Below are positions 35,596-43,715 of a stretch of DNA of 59,593 nucleotides, piece after piece (the first letter of the stretch is position 1; each line of letters opens with the position of its first letter). Location of the stretch: NCBI GenBank assembly GCA_035532215.1, contig DATKRK010000375.1, positions 1 to 59,593 on the forward strand, given 5' to 3'. The translations under genes were made by a program, and so were the position numbers. This DNA comes from JAICIG01 sp035532215. GTDB taxonomy: Bacteria; Planctomycetota; Planctomycetia; Pirellulales; JAICIG01. The notes below the pieces were generated by a model that made no database searches, was not told where the DNA came from, and was given only the letters and a program-made list of their open reading frames with translations.

Positions 35596-35950
35596 GAGTG
35601 ACGCCCCTGACACCCTGGAGGCGACGACGAAGCTGCTCAAGGCTTTGGCGGATCCGGTGCGCCTGCGTCTGGTGAACCTGCTGCTCGATGGTCGGGAAGT
35701 TTGCGTTTGTCACCTGCACGAAGCGCTGGCTCTGCCTCAACCTACGGTTTCGCGGCACCTGGCTTACCTGCGAAAGCACGGGATCGTGAGCGGCCGCAAA
35801 GAAGGCTTGTGGGTGTATTACAAACTGGCCCGAGCAACTTCGAGTTTGCACCGCGGATTGCTCGATTGTTTGAACGCCACCTTGCCCGACATGCAGCAGC
35901 TTCGCAGCGACCAGCAGCGTTTGAACAGGACCTGGCCGTGCTGCGATTAA
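35591..35950 (+). CDS. arsR: ArsR-family metalloregulator
   Basis: 119 residues from ATG 35591; an upstream TTG is less likely. It is a winged-helix repressor with the family pattern LLKALADPVRLRLVNLL, the metal site REVCVCHLHEAL (Cys-Val-Cys, as in arsenite-sensing ArsR), the recognition helix PQPTVSRHLAYL, and the wing GIVSGRKEGLWVYYKL. A further Cys pair ends the protein (WPCCD). It should release DNA when arsenite or antimonite binds. The neighbours, an ArsC-like reductase and an ACR3 pump, agree with arsenic sensing. Confidence 0.93.
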   Translation: MKSDAPDTLEATTKLLKALADPVRLRLVNLLLDGREVCVCHLHEALALPQPTVSRHLAYLRKHGIVSGRKEGLWVYYKLARATSSLHRGLLDCLNATLPDMQQLRSDQQRLNRTWPCCD

Positions 35951-35997
35951 GGGGCAGCCCTCATTGTTAGGTTTAGGTAAGCGTTTTTTTAGGAAAG

Positions 35998-36019
35998 TAT
36001 ATTCGCCTGTCCAAATGTA
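35998..36019 (+). promoter_or_regulatory. Candidate ArsR operator 2
   Basis: Halves TATATTCG and CAAATGTA with 6 bases between (6 of 8 positions pair), 70 bp upstream of the reductase start. It has the same spacing as the site at arsR and shares TTnGCCT and AATG with it. Confidence 0.4.
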
Positions 36020-36089
36020 ACGCTTGATGCGTCGGTTTTCCGGCACGCGGACAGGGTTCGGTTCATTTAAGAGATTTGGGAGCGCGAAC

Positions 36090-37127
36090 ATGAAGATCGC
36101 CTGGTTGCTGCGGGGTTGGATCGGGGTTGTTTCGTTGTCGATCTGCCTGCCCTGTCGGGCCGCAGACGAGCATTCTGCCGATGCCGGGCCCTTCGTGCGT
36201 GCGCTGTGGGCGGTACAACTCTTCGGAACCGACGCCGCCGCCGACCCGCGAAACGATGAGCGCACCAAGCTCTCGCTGGCGTCGTCGCTGGCAAAAAATG
36301 GCGCGATCACCAAAAAAGCAGTCGAGAACCAACTGATGGATGCCAAGACTTTCGATCGTTTTGCCGGCGACGGCCCCGGCATTGATTTCGAGCGAGTGCG
36401 AGACGCGATCGGAAAAGAAATCCCGGCCTCGCGGCGGCGTCTGTTTCCCAAGCTTGCGGCGCATCTCGACGAGTTGACCACCTCGTTCGATCGCATCGAT
36501 CCGTCGCATCTCAAAGCGGGCGAGCAATTGGCCGATTGGATCGCCGCCCATTACGAAACTGGCAAGGAGTTGCCGCTGGTGTTCGTCTGCACGGGCAATT
36601 CGCGGCGCAGTATTTTGGGGGCGACGATGGCCAGCGCGGCGGCCGCCTATTGGGGCTTGCCGGAGATCCGCGGCTACAGCGGCGGCACGGAACCCAGCGC
36701 CTTCAATCCTCGCAGCGTGGCTGCCTTGCGGGCGATTGGAATCGAGATCGAGCCGACCGGCAAGGAGGCGCCTCGCGGAGCCGAACAAGCGCCCAACCCG
36801 ATCTACGCCGTGCGCTGGGGCGAGGCTTCCGACGCCGGGCAACCCGGCATGGAAACGCTCGAATTCTCCAAACACTATTCCGACTTCCACAACCCCAAGA
36901 GCGGTTTCGCCGCGTTGATGGTTTGCACGCACGCCGATCGGAATTGCCCGATCGTCGAGGGCGCCTCGCGCCGCATTTCGATGCCCTATCTCGACCCCAA
37001 AGCTTACGATGGCGGCGAGTACGAGTCGGCCAAGTACGCCGAACGCCGCGACGACATGGGCCGGCTGATGCTCGCCGTGATGCTCAAGGCCCGGCGGAAG
37101 CTGTGCCAGGAAGGGAAGCTCAATTGA
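36090..37127 (+). CDS. arsC: Exported arsenate reductase-like protein (LMW-PTP fold, thioredoxin type)
   Basis: 345 residues from ATG 36090, which gives a signal peptide (LLRGWIGVVSLSICLPCRA, cleavage before ADEH). Residues 30-155 are a helical region I do not recognise. Residues 160-340 have the low-molecular-weight phosphatase fold: the P-loop VFVCTGNSRRS with C167 and R173, and later VCTHADRNCPI with C279 and C286. That CX6C spacing equals the redox-relay pair of the thioredoxin-coupled ArsC of plasmid pI258, and LDP (residues 301-303) may be its acid. It would reduce arsenate to arsenite, but a periplasmic site would need an extracytoplasmic thiol donor. It lies between arsR and acr3. Confidence 0.75.
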   Translation: MKIAWLLRGWIGVVSLSICLPCRAADEHSADAGPFVRALWAVQLFGTDAAADPRNDERTKLSLASSLAKNGAITKKAVENQLMDAKTFDRFAGDGPGIDFERVRDAIGKEIPASRRRLFPKLAAHLDELTTSFDRIDPSHLKAGEQLADWIAAHYETGKELPLVFVCTGNSRRSILGATMASAAAAYWGLPEIRGYSGGTEPSAFNPRSVAALRAIGIEIEPTGKEAPRGAEQAPNPIYAVRWGEASDAGQPGMETLEFSKHYSDFHNPKSGFAALMVCTHADRNCPIVEGASRRISMPYLDPKAYDGGEYESAKYAERRDDMGRLMLAVMLKARRKLCQEGKLN

Positions 37128-37203
37128 GAAATGACGATGCAATAGCCTCTCCAGGCGGAGCAAGAACTTCGGGCTTCGTCAGTGCAGTTGTCGGCCAAGC
37201 AAA

Positions 37204-37368
37204 GGAATCGCGAAAACGCGAAAGAGCGAAAACGCGAAAAGAAACAGGAATGGAGCTAAGCGGCCAAGCGATCGAAGAACCAGTCGATCCCCGCGTCGGC
37301 GCCGTTCCTAGCTGAGGGGTCTTCTTAGTTCACTTCGCGTTTTCGCTCTTTCGCGTTTTCGCGATTCC
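37204..37368. repeat. Long inverted repeat family J (35-bp perfect arms)
   Basis: Arms 37204-37238 and 37334-37368 are perfect inverted copies, 35 of 35. Each arm is built from short words GCGAAA and ACGCGAAA (CGCGAAAACGCGAAAGAGCG). The 95-base centre has no coding potential. It separates the reductase and pump genes. Confidence 0.9.
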
Positions 37369-37479
37369 GTCGATACGGCCTGGCGCATACGAAAGTCACT
37401 TAACCTTCGCCCTTGAGTAGCCGCCGCCGCAAGGCAGCGACTTACCGAGCGGGCAAACACGTTGAGAGCACGAATCACG

Positions 37480-38622
37480 ATGAAGCACGCTGCTTGCTGC
37501 GCGACGAACGAACCAACGAGCGGTCGGCTCTCATGGCTCGACCGGTATCTGACGCTGTGGATACTGCTGGCGATGGTCGCGGGCGTCGCCCTGGGCAATT
37601 TCGCCCCGGCTCTCGTCGCCGGAATCACCAAGCTGGCCCTAGGCACGACTTCCATCCCGATCGCCCTCGGGCTGATCTTGATGATGTATCCGCCGCTGGC
37701 CAAGGTGAAGTACGAGCAACTCGGGCAGGTGCTGCGGAACACGCGAATCTTGCTGCTCTCGCTCGTGCAGAACTGGGTCATCGGCCCAGTGCTGATGTTC
37801 GCGTTGGCCGTGCTGCTGTTGCCCGACAAGCCGGAGTACGCGGTCGGTTTGGTGCTGATCGGCCTGGCCCGCTGCATCGCGATGGTGATCGTCTGGAACG
37901 ATCTGGCCAAAGGCGACCCCGAGTACGCCGCGGGGCTGGTGGCCTTCAATTCGGTGTTCCAGGTGTTTTTCTACTCGGCCTACGCCTATTTCTTCTTGAA
38001 GATACTGCCGCCCTGGCTTGGCATCCATTTCGGCGACGTCGATCTGTCGCAAATCACGATCGGCGCCATCGCCGAAAGCGTGCTGATCTACTTGGGAATT
38101 CCGTTCTTCGCCGGCATGCTCACGCGGCTGGTGTTGGTCAAGGCGCGCGGCGGGCAATGGTACGAAGAGCGGTTCATTCCGCGGATCAGCCCCATCACGC
38201 TCGTCGCGTTGCTGTTCACGATCGTGGTCATGTTCTCGCTGCAAGGCGAGTCGATCGTGCGGCTGCCGCTCGACGTGCTGCGGGTGGCGTTGCCTTTGGG
38301 CATCTATTTCGTGGTCATGTTCCTGGCGTCGTTCGCTTTGAGCAAGGCGGCAGGCGCCGATTATTCGAAGTCGACGACGCTTTCGTTCACCGCGGCCAGC
38401 AACAATTTCGAACTGGCGATCGCCGTGGCCGTGGCGGTCTTCGGCATCGATTCGGGCGCCGCCTTCGCCGCCGTGATCGGGCCCTTGGTCGAAGTGCCCG
38501 TGCTGATCGGCCTGGTCAATGTGGCGTTGGGCTTTCAGAAGCGGTATTTTAGCAGAGAGTCTGGCGCGCGCATGACCGCGGCTACCGGGACGATTCCCGA
38601 GGGTCAGCGCGCGGCGAAATAA
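37480..38622 (+). CDS. acr3: ACR3-family arsenite efflux permease
   Basis: 380 residues from ATG 37480; a TTG 18 bases upstream is open. It is a ten-helix membrane carrier of the bile acid/arsenite (BART) superfamily that expels arsenite using the proton gradient. The family marks are WLDRYLTLWILLAMVAGVAL, GLILMMYPPLAKVKYE, and LARCIAMVIVWNDLAKGD with the essential Cys (C132) of helix 4, plus AASNNFELAIAVAVAVFG near the end. An extra N-terminal tail with two cysteines (HAACCATNE) could be an additional metal contact. Together with arsR and the reductase it forms an arsenic-resistance set. Confidence 0.95.
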   Translation: MKHAACCATNEPTSGRLSWLDRYLTLWILLAMVAGVALGNFAPALVAGITKLALGTTSIPIALGLILMMYPPLAKVKYEQLGQVLRNTRILLLSLVQNWVIGPVLMFALAVLLLPDKPEYAVGLVLIGLARCIAMVIVWNDLAKGDPEYAAGLVAFNSVFQVFFYSAYAYFFLKILPPWLGIHFGDVDLSQITIGAIAESVLIYLGIPFFAGMLTRLVLVKARGGQWYEERFIPRISPITLVALLFTIVVMFSLQGESIVRLPLDVLRVALPLGIYFVVMFLASFALSKAAGADYSKSTTLSFTAASNNFELAIAVAVAVFGIDSGAAFAAVIGPLVEVPVLIGLVNVALGFQKRYFSRESGARMTAATGTIPEGQRAAK

Positions 38623-38655
38623 CGCAGCAACGCGTTTTGACCGGAGGGACTCTCG

Positions 38656-39779
38656 ATGCGACTGTCCACTCGAATGCGCATTCCCTCTCGCGCAATCGTT
38701 CTGGCAATCGCTGCCGGCGGTTTGCCGTTGCAGAACGGCCAGGCAGCCGAACCTCAAACAACGCCCGCAGTCGACCAATACGATCATGCGCTGCCATCGG
38801 GCGTCGTCGCGCGGCTGTCAGCCGTGCGTTTCCCCCATCCGTGTCCGCTGTATTCGTGGGCTTATTCGCCGGACGGCAAGACGCTTGTCTCGCTCGCGGA
38901 AGATCAGGTCGTCCGCTTCTGGAACACGGCCAACGGGCAGCTAACGCACAAGATCGATTCGCCGGCGACGGTCATTACTCCTTGGCCGGGGCAAGTCGCC
39001 GTTTCGCCCGACGGCCGTCGCGCGGCGATCGCCTACGGCAGCGTTTGGATTCGCATTCTCGATTTAACGAATGCTGAGATTCTCCACGACATCAAGGCCC
39101 TGCGGCCCGACGTTGTTCGCGATGGCTGGCACGCCGTCGAATTCTTTGCCGCTCCGCCGCTGCTCTTGGTCGGTTCAGAAAGAGCGAGCTTCTGGATCGA
39201 TCCGGAAAGCGGCAAGGTGCAAAGCCGCGTTCACACCGGGCGCTTCGTGGCCCGTTCCAAGTCGGCTGACGTTTGCGCGTTCTCGGACGAGAATTACGCT
39301 CTTGAGTTGGTTCGGTTGCAAGCGGCCGACGGTCCCCGATTTCAACCTGCGAGCTTGTATACCATTCGAGCCGATCGCGCGATCGCCCTTTCACCGGACG
39401 GCCGGCAAATCGCTGTCACGGGCATCGGGCGAATTCGTAAGCAGGGCGTCGTCGCAACGGAGTATCCTTCGGCAAGTATCGAGATTCATGAAATCTCGAC
39501 CAACAAGCTTTCGTCTCTCATGGAATTCCTCGGATACTGGTCGACCACCTGACTCTCTCGCCGGATGGTCGCATGCTGGTCGCGTCGGGGCCGAAAGACG
39601 CCGGCGTATGGGAAATTGGCGCCGGCGAGCGATTGACGGAATTGCCCGCGTCGCCAAATCACCTGCCCTACGTATTCTCTCCCGATGGCTCAAAGCTTTC
39701 CGGCGTCGGGGCCGGATCGACGATCGCCCAATGGGTTGTCGCCACCTTCGCAAAGCCGACGTCGTCCGCCGAGCGCTAG
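38656..39779 (+). pseudogene. WD40-like secreted protein gene with a frameshift
   Basis: A ribosome site GGAGGG precedes ATG 38656. The first frame gives 298 residues: a signal peptide (VLAIAAGGLPLQNGQA), then beta-propeller units such as YSWAYSPDGKTLVSLAEDQV followed by VRFWNT, and AVSPDGRRAAIAYGSVWIRI. It stops at 39552 after MEFLGYWSTT. In another frame the reading RILVDHLTLSPDGRMLVASG, with YVFSPDGSKLSGVGAG further on, continues the same repeat pattern to 39779. The shift lies at about 39520-39535. The gene is either broken or contains a sequencing error; programmed frameshifting is not suggested, as no slippery run is visible. Confidence 0.75.
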
Positions 39780-39806
39780 CCGCCCGAGCGAACGCCGTCC
39801 CTGCCG

Positions 39807-39947
39807 CTAGTGCCTCTTCAAGTCTGAGTTGATAGGTGAGGGAGGGTGGCTGGCGGCAGAGCGAAGCGATGCCCCAGCGAACTGGGGCTTCGCCTGGGCT
39901 CAGCCGCCAGCCACCCGACTGTCAAAATGGCTTTGAAGAGGCGCTAG
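39807..39947. repeat. Repeat family C, copy 3 (complete)
   Basis: About 140 bp with outer arms CTAGTGCCTCTTCAA (39807-39821) and TTGAAGAGGCGCTAG (39933-39947), 14 of 15 pairing, and inner arms GGGTGGCTGGCGG and CCGCCAGCCACCC. Its last base is the first base of the family B element that follows. Confidence 0.85.
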
Positions 39948-40078
39948 CCCGGATTATTCATCAGCCCCGAGAATGCTCGACAAAGCGCTTCACACTAACC
40001 CGAAGCGCTAGCGAGATAAGGCGATTGCTCCACCTCGCTTGCGCTTCGGGTTGGTATGGGCTGATGAATAATCCGGGC
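39947..40078. repeat. Inverted-repeat element family B, copy 2 (132 bp)
   Basis: Same length and orientation as copy 1. Outer arms start GCCCGGATTATTCATC and end AATCCGGGC, and CTAG borders it on both sides. The inner core CACTAACCCGAAGCGCTAGC and its mirror is shared with the 50056-50179 element. Confidence 0.9.
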
Positions 40079-40310
40079 TAGGCAGTTGAGTCTCCCAACT
40101 CGCTATTTTCATTCCGAGCGCGGCGGCGAGGCAAACTGACGCGAATGTAATGATTGCGCGGGGCGCAAGTTGCCGAAAATAGATACCGACATAACCTCCC
40201 GTCCCGCCCTCGGGACTTCCAGTCCAAATCCCCAGGTGCGGGGCGGGCGGCCTTCACGGCCCTGGGCCGCCGGTTTGGGGCGAACTCAAGTCTTTGGCAA
40301 GGAGGCGCTC

Positions 40311-40877
40311 GTGTCGGTCCAAAACGTGAACAATTCCACGGCCTCGCTCAATGCACAGTTGCTGCAAGCCGAGTCTTCCAGCCTGTTTGGCGCTTCGAGC
40401 GGACAATCGCTGCCGCAGCTCTCCAGCGATCAACTGCAGCAACTGCGGCAGGCGTTGCAGCAAGACCTGCAGCAGGCGTTCTCCGGCCAATCGTCCGGGG
40501 CCGGCAGCGCGTCGGGCGGTTCGAGTGCGAATGGCTCGACGAGTTCCGTTCAATCGCAACTCGATCAAAGCATCGCCAAAACACTCGGCCAGTTCGGCTT
40601 CACCAATTCGCAGACGCAGAGCATTCTCGACAAGCTCAACCAGGCTCTGTCGGGGCCTCAAGGCGCCAGCGGACACGCGCGGCACGGTCACGGCCGCCAT
40701 CGGGTGCAGCAAAACGTCAACGGCCTGTTGCAGGCGCTCGAAAACAACAGCTCGGGCCAAACCTCGAACACCGGCGGGAGCTCCTCGTCCGATTCTTCCT
40801 TGTCGTCGCTCAACGGGATTACGGCGATTCCGCTTTCGGGCTCAAGCTCCGGGCAGTCGCTTGATTTGACCGCTTGA
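40311..40877 (+). CDS. Low-complexity Gln/Ser-rich protein, unknown
   Basis: 188 residues from GTG 40311 with AAGGAGG five bases upstream; the frame stays open to 40170, but that region has no ribosome site. The composition is dominated by Ser, Gln, Gly, Asn and Leu. Two amphipathic helical stretches are visible, LSSDQLQQLRQALQQDLQQA and SQTQSILDKLNQALS, joined by Gly/Ser linkers, with a His-rich patch (GHARHGHGRHR) at about residue 125. There are no cysteines, signal peptide or membrane segment. The function is unknown. It sits between a family B and a family G repeat. Confidence 0.65.
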   Translation: MSVQNVNNSTASLNAQLLQAESSSLFGASSGQSLPQLSSDQLQQLRQALQQDLQQAFSGQSSGAGSASGGSSANGSTSSVQSQLDQSIAKTLGQFGFTNSQTQSILDKLNQALSGPQGASGHARHGHGRHRVQQNVNGLLQALENNSSGQTSNTGGSSSSDSSLSSLNGITAIPLSGSSSGQSLDLTA

Positions 40878-40919
40878 ACCGCGGTAACAACCCTGGCGAG
40901 GCCTTCGGACGCAGCCAAA

Positions 40920-41007
40920 GTAGCAGGCACATTCCATGTGCCGTCCGCGGCCATCAGTTGAAGCCCCGTCGCGAGGTTGGCGACGGCATGCGGAGCATGC
41001 CTGCTAC
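40920..41007. repeat. REP/BIME element family G, copy 1
   Basis: Two inverted GTAG-hairpin units. The left starts GTAGCAGGCACATTCC (40920-40943, stem GGCACAT/ATGTGCC, loop TCC). The right ends GGAGCATGCCTGCTAC (40984-41007, stem GGCATGC/GCATGCC, loop GGA). GTAG next to a short hairpin is the form of RAYT-linked REP sequences. Confidence 0.8.
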
Positions 41008-41592
41008 TTTGGGCCGCTCGAGCATTTTTCGGCGCCCCTTAAGCTGAATTGATGCAAGAGGTTATCCCTTTGGCGCCGCTTTTCAAGGCGAAGATTTATT
41101 GACTTACCCGAGCCGGTCGCTAAGATCGCAGGCAGTGTGACGAATAAAGATCGTCGCAGCGCCTAGTTCGCCCGCAAGGGCGAAGCGGGGGACCCAACCG
41201 TGGGGGCTAATCCACTTTGGACGGGGACTTCCTTAGCCCCGAGCCCGTCAGCTAACCTCGTCGGCGTGCTGAGGAATTCTTTTTTGGCAAGACTGGTTCA
41301 GATGATCTAGTTGTCGCCTCTCGCCTTGGGCCTCCGCCCTCCGCCCTCCGCCTCGGCGCCGGCCCCGGCGATCGAACGCGTCGGGCGCCGCGAGTTCATC
41401 CGCCGCGCGGAACGTCAGGCGGCGGAGCGTCGCCGGCAGTGGGAACGCGAAGACGCAGAGCGCAGAGTACGCGAGCAGCAAGAGCGCGAGCAGTTGCTGG
41501 CGCGCATTCTGGCCGGCGGAGAGCCGTGATTGAAGCAGCGGATTGTTATCGCGTGTTGCACCAAACGACCTAAACGCAAAGGAGTTCATACC
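41008..41592. other. Intergenic region with one doubtful small frame
   Basis: About 585 bp. A 72-codon frame at 41311-41529 (TTG start) would encode an Arg/Glu-rich helical peptide ending LLARILAGGEP, but it has no good ribosome site and contains a simple GCAGAGCGCAGAG word. I see no other feature. Confidence 0.4.
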
Positions 41593-42567
41593 ATGAAATG
41601 CTGGTTCGGTTTCGGGCCGGCTCTGTTGGCCCTGGGCATGCTTTCGAGCATCGGTTGCACGGAGCAAATCCCGCAGGGACACGTCGGCAAGGTGTTGACG
41701 GCCTCCGGTTGGAAGGAAGGCGTGGCGGAGTCGGGCTACGTCGCCTGCTGGGGGCGCGACGAGTTGTACGTGCTCGCGGCGAGCGATGCCTCGCACACCG
41801 AGCAGTTGAACGTCCTCTGCGCCGACAAGCTCAACTTTCGCTGCGAGCTGGTCGTCGTCTCGCGGCCCAAAAGCGACGAGGCCAGCCGCGACGCCGTCTT
41901 TCTGCGCGTGCAGGCCGAAAAGACCGGCTCGGGCCCCGCGAAGATCAACGCCCAGCAGCTCTACGACGTGTACGTCAAACCGGTCGTGATCCCCGCCACG
42001 TACGACGTGGTGTCGAAACGCTGCACCGATCAGATCGGCGAAGAGATGGCCGAGATCCGCCGCGAGATCATCGAGTTGTGCCGCGAGCGGATGTCGGCCG
42101 AAACGCCGGTCGAAGTCAGGTTGATCGATTTCACCAACACGGATTATCCCGAGATGGTGACGCAGGCCAACGAGGCCCGCAAAAAGAAGGAGATCGACAT
42201 CGAGATCGCCCGCAGCGAGGCGGCGATCGAAGAGGCCAAGGCCGAAGGGCGGTTGCGCGCAGCCAGCAAGGAATATCAGGCCAAGCTGCTCGAGGCCAAG
42301 ATGATCGTCGACTCGAACCGCATCATCGGCGAGAGCCTCTCGGAAAACCCGCTGTTTCTCTACTGGCATCAGATCAAAGTCTACGGCGAAGCCGCCGCCG
42401 GGCCGAACAACGTGTTCATCGTGCCGTATGAAGCGCTCGGCGGGGGCGATCGCAGCTTCCTCGATTCGCCGCTGGAGCGGGCGTCGCTGGAGCGGGCCCA
42501 AGCCAGCGCCGCCGCAGCGCCGGAGATCGCGTCTCCGGCTGCCGGTGCGCCGGAGCAAAACGATTAA
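41593..42567 (+). CDS. SPFH/prohibitin-domain putative lipoprotein
   Basis: 324 residues from ATG 41593, AAAGGAG eight bases upstream. The signal LLALGMLSSIGC ends in a lipobox-like cysteine. The body follows the SPFH (band 7) pattern: QIPQGHVGKVL at the start, a beta-rich part with LNFRCELVVVSRP, then ETPVEVRLIDFTNTDYPEMV and a long charged helix (RKKKEIDIEIARSEAAIEEA with KAEGRLRAASKEY) that normally forms coiled coils in oligomers. SPFH proteins scaffold membranes and proteases. The usual partner protease NfeD or HflC is absent nearby. It is bracketed by family G repeats. Confidence 0.83.
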   Translation: MKCWFGFGPALLALGMLSSIGCTEQIPQGHVGKVLTASGWKEGVAESGYVACWGRDELYVLAASDASHTEQLNVLCADKLNFRCELVVVSRPKSDEASRDAVFLRVQAEKTGSGPAKINAQQLYDVYVKPVVIPATYDVVSKRCTDQIGEEMAEIRREIIELCRERMSAETPVEVRLIDFTNTDYPEMVTQANEARKKKEIDIEIARSEAAIEEAKAEGRLRAASKEYQAKLLEAKMIVDSNRIIGESLSENPLFLYWHQIKVYGEAAAGPNNVFIVPYEALGGGDRSFLDSPLERASLERAQASAAAAPEIASPAAGAPEQND

Positions 42568-42613
42568 TCATTCGCTACAATCGACGCGGAGTACGTCCGG
42601 CGCTTGCGACAAA

Positions 42614-42703
42614 GTAGCAGGCACACTCCGTGTGCCGTCGCCACCGTTGCTGGTGGCGTTTAACGACAACGCCGGTTGCGGCACACGGAGTGTGCCATGA
42701 CTT
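42614..42703. repeat. REP/BIME element family G, copy 2
   Basis: The left unit GTAGCAGGCACACTCC (42614-42637, stem GGCACAC/GTGTGCC, loop TCC) is intact. The inverted right unit 42679-42696 is intact in its hairpin but ends ATGACTTT instead of TGCTACTTT, so the right CTAC is lost. Confidence 0.8.
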
Positions 42704-42739
42704 TCGGTCGCCCCGACGAATGAAAATGCGTTGTTTTCT

Positions 42740-42799
42740 TGGAGGGCCGGGCGCCCCCGCCCGTCCGGCATTCGCCGGGCGAGGGCGCCCGGCCCTCCA
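42740..42799. repeat. Palindromic repeat family H, copy 1
   Basis: A 60-bp inverted repeat with arms TGGAGGGCCGGGCGCC and GGCGCCCGGCCCTCCA. The right arm, read on the minus strand, is identical over 26 bases to 56435-56460 inside the LolC-type permease gene. Confidence 0.85.
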
Positions 42800-42872
42800 C
42801 AGAATATTTTCTTAGGAGTGTGCCTACTCCTTTCCTCGCGGCTTTGCCGCGCTAGGCTGAAGGGGAAAAAAT

Positions 42873-43715
42873 ATGCCACGTCAATGTTCAAGTGTTCGCT
42901 GCCTCGCCGCGTTGCTCGTGGGAATCAGCGCGCTGACGCTCCGTGCCGCTGCCGCGGCTGCACAGCAGCGACAGCCGGCGCTCGTCGAACCGCTGCACCG
43001 CGCTCACGCACACAACGACTATTTGCACCGCCGGCCGTTGCTCGACGCACTCGATCGGGGGTTTACCAGCGTCGAGGCCGACGTGTTCTTGGTCGACGGG
43101 CGGCTGTTGGTCGCGCATACGATCGCGGAACTCGATCCCGAGCGCACGCTCGAAAAACTGTATCTCGACCCGTTGCGCCAGCGCGTCGAGGCCGGCGGCG
43201 GCAAATTGTTTGCCGATGGGTCGAGCCTGACCTTGCTGGTCGATCTCAAACGCGACGGCGAAGCGACCTATCGGGCGCTGGCCAAAATCTTAGCCCAGTA
43301 CGACGACATCGTATCGGTCGTTCGCGACGGCCGCTTGCAAACGAAGGCGGTGACGGTGATTGTTTCCGGCGATCGGCCGCGGCAGGCGGTCGAGGCCGAC
43401 GAGGTGCGCTACGTCGGCATCGACGGCCGGCTGGGCGATTTGGACTCGAAACTTCCGAGTCACTTACTGCCTTTGATCAGCGACAATTGGTCGAGCCATT
43501 TTAAGTGGCGCGGCGAGGGCGAGATGCCGCAAGCGGAACAAGACAAGCTGGCGGCGATCGTGGAAAAAGCCCACGCCGCTGGCCGCCGCGTGCGGTTTTG
43601 GGCCGCCCCGGACCGGCCGTCGGCCTGGCGCGAACTGCACGCCGCCGGCGTCGATTTGATCAACACCGACGACCTCGACGGCTTGGCGAAGTTCCTATCG
43701 ACCGCCGACCAGTAG
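42873..43715 (+). CDS. Secreted PI-PLC/GDPD-like (AIM6-type) phosphodiesterase-fold protein
   Basis: 280 residues with a signal peptide (LAALLVGISALTLRAAAAAA). The mature protein starts HAHNDYLHRRPLLDALDRGF, then TSVEADVFLVDGRLLVAHT, the TIM-barrel pattern of the phospholipase C / glycerophosphodiesterase superfamily, closest to the AIM6-like group: catalytic-type His residues in HAHND and VAHT and acidic residues in VEADV. Further strands are LTLLVDLKRDG, VTVIVSGDRP and VRFWAAPDRPSAW, and it ends with LINTDDLDGL. Substrate and even enzymatic activity are uncertain. It is convergent with the thioesterase gene with only 16 bases between. Confidence 0.82.
   Translation: MPRQCSSVRCLAALLVGISALTLRAAAAAAQQRQPALVEPLHRAHAHNDYLHRRPLLDALDRGFTSVEADVFLVDGRLLVAHTIAELDPERTLEKLYLDPLRQRVEAGGGKLFADGSSLTLLVDLKRDGEATYRALAKILAQYDDIVSVVRDGRLQTKAVTVIVSGDRPRQAVEADEVRYVGIDGRLGDLDSKLPSHLLPLISDNWSSHFKWRGEGEMPQAEQDKLAAIVEKAHAAGRRVRFWAAPDRPSAWRELHAAGVDLINTDDLDGLAKFLSTADQ

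Noticed and set aside
38656..39779. Programmed ribosomal frameshift in the WD40 gene
   Set aside because: No slippery heptamer, downstream structure or internal ribosome site is visible near the frame change.
41311..41529. 72-codon Arg/Glu-rich frame before the SPFH gene
   Set aside because: TTG start without a good ribosome site and a simple repeated GCAGAG word; could be real, but support is too weak to call.
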